Below are positions 23,074-26,578 of a DNA stretch of 26,578 bases, one piece after another. Each line of letters begins with the position of its first letter. The first letter of the stretch is position 1. The notes under the pieces are model-generated. The model saw nothing but the letters and a program-made list of their open reading frames with translations. It was not told where the DNA came from and made no database searches. The position numbers and the translations under genes are program-made. This DNA comes from CAZWHE01 sp964633825 (GTDB lineage Bacteria; Planctomycetota; B15-G4; CAYZWU01), in NCBI GenBank assembly GCA_964633825.1, contig CAZWHE010000040.1, positions 1 through 26,578 of the forward strand. Direction: 5' to 3'.

Positions 23074-24126
23074 TCACCGCCCCCCTTTCCAGGCGAGAAA
23101 CTTCTCATACGCCGCCTTCTGGTGAACGAGCTCTGGCGGCGTTTCCGAGTAAAGATACTTGAACACGTCCTCTACGGGGTATTCGGACAAGGCTTCGTAT
23201 TCCGCAAAAGCGGCCTCAGCGATCCGCTCCGCTTCGGCGAGCTCGGCTTTTTCCTTCTCCTCGTCCCAGAACCCGCGCGCTTCCAGGTAACCTCTCAGGC
23301 GTTTCAGCGGATCCCGGGCGGCCCATTCCTCCTCTTCTTCCGCTGTGCGGTAGCGGCCGGGGTCATCGGATGTGGTGTGCGCCCCCATCCTGTATGTCAC
23401 GGCTTCGATCAGCGTCGGACCCCCGCCCGCGCGCGCGCGCTCGACGGCTTCCTTTGTCGCGGCGTAGACGGAGAAGAAATCGTTGCCGTCCACCTGAATT
23501 CCCGGAAACCCGTACGCTTCCGCTTTCTGGGCCAATGTTCGCGAGGCCGTCTGCTCCGAGCGCGGGAGGCTGATGGCATACTGATTGTTGTTGCAGAAGA
23601 AAACGACCGGGACCTTCCAGACTCCGGCGAAGTTGAGCCCCTCGTGAAAGTCCCCTTCCGAAGTGCCGCCGTCCCCGAAATAACAGATGACGACCTCTTT
23701 TCCGCTGCTGTAAGTGATCGAATAACCGAGGCCCACGGCGTGAGGAATCTGGGACGAGATCGGCACGGCCGAAGGAAAGAAACGGATCTCCCTGGAAGAA
23801 GTGAAACCCTTTTCAAACCCTCCGAAATAGTAAAAATACTGCGTCAGCGTCAATCCCTGATGCAGCCAGGCTCCAAGCTCCCGAAAAGCCGGGACCATCC
23901 AATCCTCTTTCTCCAGCGCGAAGGCGGAGCCCACGGCGGCGGCTTCCTGCCCCTTGTTCAGCGGAAGAGTGAACAAACGCCCCTGCCGCTGCCAGGAAAG
24001 CGCCTTTTCGTCGACCACGCGGGAGAGAATCATGAGCTTGTACGCTTCCACATCCGCACCGGGAGCCACATTGGGAAATTCTTCTTCATTGATCACTTCA
24101 CCCGAACTGTTGAGAATTCGCAGCAT
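23074..24126 (-). CDS. pdhA: 2-oxoacid dehydrogenase E1 component, alpha subunit
   Basis: 350 residues from ATG 24126, which has GGAGG seven bases upstream; the open frame to 24246 adds non-conserved residues. Landmarks are LPLNKGQEAAAVGSAFAL, VPAFRELGAWLHQG, the thiamine diphosphate motif GDGGTSEGDFHEGLNF..NN (151-181), and the loop YRMGAHTTSDDPGRYR. Together with E1-beta it catalyses oxidative decarboxylation of a 2-oxoacid, feeding acetyl- or branched acyl-CoA production. It is the first gene of the operon. About 240 bp of AT-rich DNA precede it; I found no confident promoter there. The HTTSDDPTRYR-like loop is typical of bacterial pyruvate dehydrogenases, so pyruvate is slightly favoured. 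Confidence 0.94.
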   Translation of the reverse strand: MLRILNSSGEVINEEEFPNVAPGADVEAYKLMILSRVVDEKALSWQRQGRLFTLPLNKGQEAAAVGSAFALEKEDWMVPAFRELGAWLHQGLTLTQYFYYFGGFEKGFTSSREIRFFPSAVPISSQIPHAVGLGYSITYSSGKEVVICYFGDGGTSEGDFHEGLNFAGVWKVPVVFFCNNNQYAISLPRSEQTASRTLAQKAEAYGFPGIQVDGNDFFSVYAATKEAVERARAGGGPTLIEAVTYRMGAHTTSDDPGRYRTAEEEEEWAARDPLKRLRGYLEARGFWDEEKEKAELAEAERIAEAAFAEYEALSEYPVEDVFKYLYSETPPELVHQKAAYEKFLAWKGGR

Positions 24127-24369
24127 CCTATCCTCCAACGGGTTGTAGCGATCACAGAGAGATGTCTTGAAAGCTGATTTCATGGACATCGACAAGGGTC
24201 CTTTCATTGTAACCATGGCTTCCCATTCAGCGGCAGAGCCGATCACATAAACCGGAAAGTCATACTTAAATACTTTGTTTTCTGATAGCTTCTTGATTCA
24301 GATGTGCACGAAATTGGGGCGGATTTTCCCATTAACCGCTTATATTAAATTGGATTGATCTTCCCGGGG

Positions 24370-25707
24370 TCAGATCAGATCCCGAGTGCCCGTCGCGCCG
24401 ATCTTGTCGAAGAGGAAATCGAATTTCTTCTCGAGCTCGTCCATGATCGGGTCTTTGATCTCGGCGGGCAGACTCCACCACTCCTTCTTGAAAGGCCCGA
24501 ATCCCTTCTTCCGAGTCTTGTAGATGAACTGTTCGTCTGTCTGGCCTTCCTTTTTCTCGCCGGCGTGCGCCTCGCGGAGGTGAGCGTAGACTTTCTCCCT
24601 GAAATCGGACGGGAGCTTTTCGTGATCGTAGATGATGTTCTGGAATCCCGTGGCGAGATGGATTTCGAGGGTCTCGGCCTCGGGAAACTTGTTGAAAAGG
24701 ATATCGGGAAGGGTGGACGCTCCGTGCTGAACCGCGCCGCCCAGTCCGTACTTGCTCCGCCCCACACGGGAGAGATCGTGGAGAACGTCGAAATCGACCT
24801 TGACCTGGGCGATGCTGCCGTCGGGCAGAGGAATGCCGCCGTGGCTCGTCCCGGTCTGAACCGAGATCTTGCTGATGCCGACCGTTCCTTTGGCGAGGGT
24901 CCTGAGATATCCGTCCATGAAGGCTTCAAGCTCGGGCACGGTGGAGTTCTTGCCACCCACCTCCCCGATCTCGCCCCCGATCGAAACGGTCACGCCCTCC
25001 GGTTCGTTGGCGCGGATGAACTCCGTCAGCTCGGCGCAGACCTCGTAGTTGAGCTTCTGCTGTTCATCGAGCGATTCCGGTTCGAGCGTCACAAGCGTTG
25101 AGGTGTCCACGTCGATCTGCAGAAACGAGGCATCGAGCGCCTCCTTGATGATGTCTTTGACCGCGTCGATTTCCTTCTTCGGATCGGCGTGGTATTTCGA
25201 AGCCTTGACCTGGAAGTGATCGCCCTGGAGGAAGACGGAAGCGTTCCAGTTCTCTTTGATCGCCGCAGCCAGGACCGCGGCGGCGTACTCGGCGGGACGC
25301 TGTTCGGTATAACCGATTTCGGACCGGGCGATCTCGAAAATGAGCGCCCCCACGTCTCCTTTCCGGGCCGCCCGGAACACGGAGCGGGCGGAATCATAGG
25401 TCAGACCCCTGAGATTGATGGCCGGAACTGTGAACTTCTTGCCGATCTTCCCCCGGCCGCAGGCCATATAGAGATCATGAATGGATGAAGGGATATTGCC
25501 GGCGGCGATTGCCATGTCATGAATCAGACCTCGGGCAGCGTTGCAAAGCTCCGCATCTTCTGCAAAGACCGCGGTCCAGACCATGTCGTCGATTACGGAA
25601 GCGCGAAGCTTGCCGGCATCCTTGATCTCTATCTTGCCGTCATCGCTGATGCCTCCCACTTGATTCCACGCATCGCGCATATCGTTCAGAGTGCTGAAGC
25701 CGGCCAT
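24370..25707 (-). CDS. Oversized class II fructose-bisphosphate aldolase-like protein
   Basis: 445 residues against 285-360 for ordinary class II aldolases. The active-site blocks are present: GDHF with D163 and zinc His H164, GGEIGEVGGKNS with E246/E249, QTGTSHGG with H289, and VQHGAST with H328, in place of the usual LDHG, GT-HG and VLHGGSG. An N-terminal extension of about 90 residues and a C-terminal region of about 100, rich in charged and aromatic residues, are extra. It would cleave fructose 1,6-bisphosphate or a related ketose bisphosphate with zinc in the cytoplasm. A strong GAGGAGG ribosome site precedes the ATG. It faces the dsrC-like gene divergently and is followed by the dehydrogenase operon 244 bp away on the same strand. 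Confidence 0.85.
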   Translation of the reverse strand: MAGFSTLNDMRDAWNQVGGISDDGKIEIKDAGKLRASVIDDMVWTAVFAEDAELCNAARGLIHDMAIAAGNIPSSIHDLYMACGRGKIGKKFTVPAINLRGLTYDSARSVFRAARKGDVGALIFEIARSEIGYTEQRPAEYAAAVLAAAIKENWNASVFLQGDHFQVKASKYHADPKKEIDAVKDIIKEALDASFLQIDVDTSTLVTLEPESLDEQQKLNYEVCAELTEFIRANEPEGVTVSIGGEIGEVGGKNSTVPELEAFMDGYLRTLAKGTVGISKISVQTGTSHGGIPLPDGSIAQVKVDFDVLHDLSRVGRSKYGLGGAVQHGASTLPDILFNKFPEAETLEIHLATGFQNIIYDHEKLPSDFREKVYAHLREAHAGEKKEGQTDEQFIYKTRKKGFGPFKKEWWSLPAEIKDPIMDELEKKFDFLFDKIGATGTRDLI

Positions 25708-25737
25708 TGTCGGGTATCCTCCTCATTTTTTAGTTAC

Positions 25738-25759
25738 TTGTTCGATATCCGATGAACAA
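25738..25759. promoter_or_regulatory. TTGTTC-N10-GAACAA dyad upstream of the aldolase
   Basis: A 6+6 bp dyad is centred about 40 bp upstream of the aldolase start, in its leader or promoter. The arms are short but perfect, so it is a candidate operator. No known binder can be named. Confidence 0.3.
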
Positions 25760-25809
25760 ACTCATTGTCCCTCATTCTCGTTATCGTTCAGACCCCAATC
25801 CTGCCAATC

Positions 25810-25823
25810 TCAATCCGGATTGA
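25810..25823. promoter_or_regulatory. Perfect 14-bp palindrome over the dsrC -35 box
   Basis: TCAATCCGGATTGA is a perfect palindrome. Its last four bases are the first four of the -35 hexamer TTGACA. A protein bound here would block the polymerase, so repression is the likely logic. Confidence 0.55.
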
Positions 25824-25848
25824 CAACCCTCTTTCGTGTTCATACTAT
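25820..25848 (+). promoter_or_regulatory. Promoter of the dsrC-like gene
   Basis: A perfect -35 TTGACA (25820-25825) is 17 bp from TACTAT (25843-25848). Transcription should begin near 25855, with GAGG ten bases before the ATG at 25883. Confidence 0.75.
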
Positions 25849-25882
25849 TTCAATAGGTTGCGCAGCACAGAGGTTTGTGAGA

Positions 25883-26530
25883 ATGTCCAAAGTCATTTTC
25901 AACGACAAGACCTACCATCTCGACAGCTTCGGGTTTCTCGAATCGCCCGAGAAGTGGGACAGGGATTTTGCCGAAGGCCTTGCTCCCCTCCTCGGCCTGG
26001 TCGGCGGATTGACCGAGAAGCACTGGGAAATCATCACTTTCATCAGAAAGTACGTTGAGGAAAATAAAAGCATACCCCTTCTCTACCAGACCTGTCTCGA
26101 AACAGGCCTCTCCCTGAACTAAATGAGAAAGCATTTCCCATCCGGTTATCACAGAGGTGCGTGCAAGGCCGCGGGCGTCTCCTACGGCTTCATGCGCTCG
26201 GCCAATATCTGGTTCACCTATGAAACGACCCAGGTCAGAAGCGACAAGGCGCCGACCGGCCCTCTCGGATACTTGAAGGACATCATCAACTGGAGCAGGG
26301 AATTCGCCGAGGACACGGCAGCGCTGCACGGAATCACGGGGGGGCTCACGTACAATCACTGGCGCGTCATCGAATCGATCAGGAACAGGTTCGTCGAGAC
26401 CGGCATCATTCCGCCTGTTTTTGAAATCTGCGAAGAAAACCATCTTTCCCTGAAGGACTTGATGGAGCTCTTTCCGAACGGGTATCACAGGGGCGCCTGT
26501 CAAATCGCCGGACTGCGCCCGTTGAGATAA
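25883..26530 (+). CDS. Tandem DsrC-like sulfur-relay protein, interrupted by one in-frame ochre codon
   Basis: The frame is continuous from ATG 25883 to TAA 26528-26530, except for TAA at 26120-26122. The product has two DsrC/TusE-like domains. Each has the GFL..P..W/W..EFAE start, a GGLT--HW-I block, and a Phe-Pro-x-Gly-Tyr-His-Arg-Gly-Ala-Cys motif near its end. DsrC proteins carry sulfur on C-terminal cysteines in sulfite or sulfur metabolism. True DsrC has the Gly-Ala-Cys and a penultimate Cys; here each domain keeps only the first Cys and both lack the last, so this is DsrC-like, not classical dissimilatory DsrC. The internal TAA matches the Asp of the equivalent position in domain 2 and equals GAA changed by one base. 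As split, the pieces are 25883-26122 and 26123-26530; the second has no ribosome site. Confidence 0.85.
26120..26122 (+). other. In-frame TAA inside the dsrC-like gene
   Basis: LSLN precedes and MRKHFPSGYHRGAC follows. In domain 2 the same stretch is LSLKDLMELFPNGYHRGAC with no stop, aligning TAA with Asp. One G-to-T change from GAA (Glu) explains it. Confidence 0.88.
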
Positions 26531-26536
26531 GGGGGA

Positions 26537-26578
26537 CGCAACAGGCAATCCTCCGCCTGCCGACGATTGCCTGTTGCG
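26537..26578 (+). terminator. Strong hairpin after the dsrC-like gene, cut by the window edge
   Basis: A perfect 14-bp stem, CGCAACAGGCAATC (26537-26550) with its complement (26565-26578), has a 14-nt loop and starts six bases after the stop. The T tract that would confirm termination lies outside the window. Confidence 0.6.

Noticed and set aside
21555..23162. A 535-codon plus-strand frame opposite E2 and E1-beta
   Set aside because: Antisense to conserved enzyme genes; no family resemblance.
24127..24369. A clear promoter for the dehydrogenase operon
   Set aside because: The region is AT-rich but no pair of -35/-10 hexamers with proper spacing stands out, so none is annotated.
21377..26122. 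A variant genetic code with TAA/TAG as glutamate
   Set aside because: The glycosyltransferase and reductase end naturally in TAA, and the lipoprotein and nuclease in TAG, at the expected C-termini, so these codons do act as stops here.

Overview
This window is a gene-dense, GC-rich bacterial chromosome segment, probably from a draft or metagenome assembly, because it contains a run of ten N at 12905-12914. The genes suggest a diderm anaerobe or microaerophile. There are a putative lipoprotein, other exported proteins and SppA, an aldo/keto reductase carrying two 4Fe-4S motifs, a DsrC-type sulfur-relay protein, a 2-oxoacid dehydrogenase complex and a textbook sigma-54 promoter. This fits Desulfobacterota or a neighbouring uncultivated phylum, but nothing here fixes the taxon. 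Of 22 genes whose natural stop I can read, 17 end in TGA, 3 in TAA and 2 in TAG. No phage, insertion sequence, CRISPR array or integrase was seen.

Layout. 1-2133 (+): the end of an unrecognised gene, a Crp/Fnr-family regulator and a GT-A glycosyltransferase, all touching. 2191-5982 (-): a large putative lipoprotein with a zinc-protease motif, followed by an exported HEAT-like protein. 6241-7320 (+): Fe-S aldo/keto reductase. 7564-8031 (-): ruvC. 8133-9319 (+): ispD-ispF, two steps of the MEP isoprenoid pathway. 9333-11646: two GT4 glycosyltransferases transcribed divergently. 11762-11837: tRNA-Gly(CCC) with its own promoter and terminator. 12173-14059 (+): sppA, broken by the N gap and preceded by a sigma-54 promoter. 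14171-24126 (-): a nine-gene run. It begins with the E1-alpha, E1-beta, E2 and E3 genes of a 2-oxoacid dehydrogenase and a lipoate-protein ligase that can lipoylate E2. It continues with an exported HEAT/VWA protein, an AI-2E-type membrane protein with a very large charged insertion, and an exported nuclease. 24370-25707 (-): an oversized class II aldolase. 25883-26530 (+): a tandem two-domain DsrC-like gene.

The most notable observations are that three well-conserved genes are interrupted. E2 has a single in-frame TAG at 21377-21379 and the DsrC-like gene a single in-frame TAA at 26120-26122. Each replaces exactly one residue at a position that is normally acidic, and each is explained by one G-to-T change. 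sppA carries a TAA in a short segment next to the scaffold gap, and its flanks read as a perfect SppA if that segment is removed. The other signals are the sigma-54 promoter, a perfect palindrome overlapping the dsrC -35 box, a catalytic His-to-Trp change in the reductase, and unusual domain insertions. I see no clear multi-gene system that is wholly new. The tandem DsrC-like gene and the HEAT/VWA gene attached to the dehydrogenase operon are the best candidates for undescribed biology.
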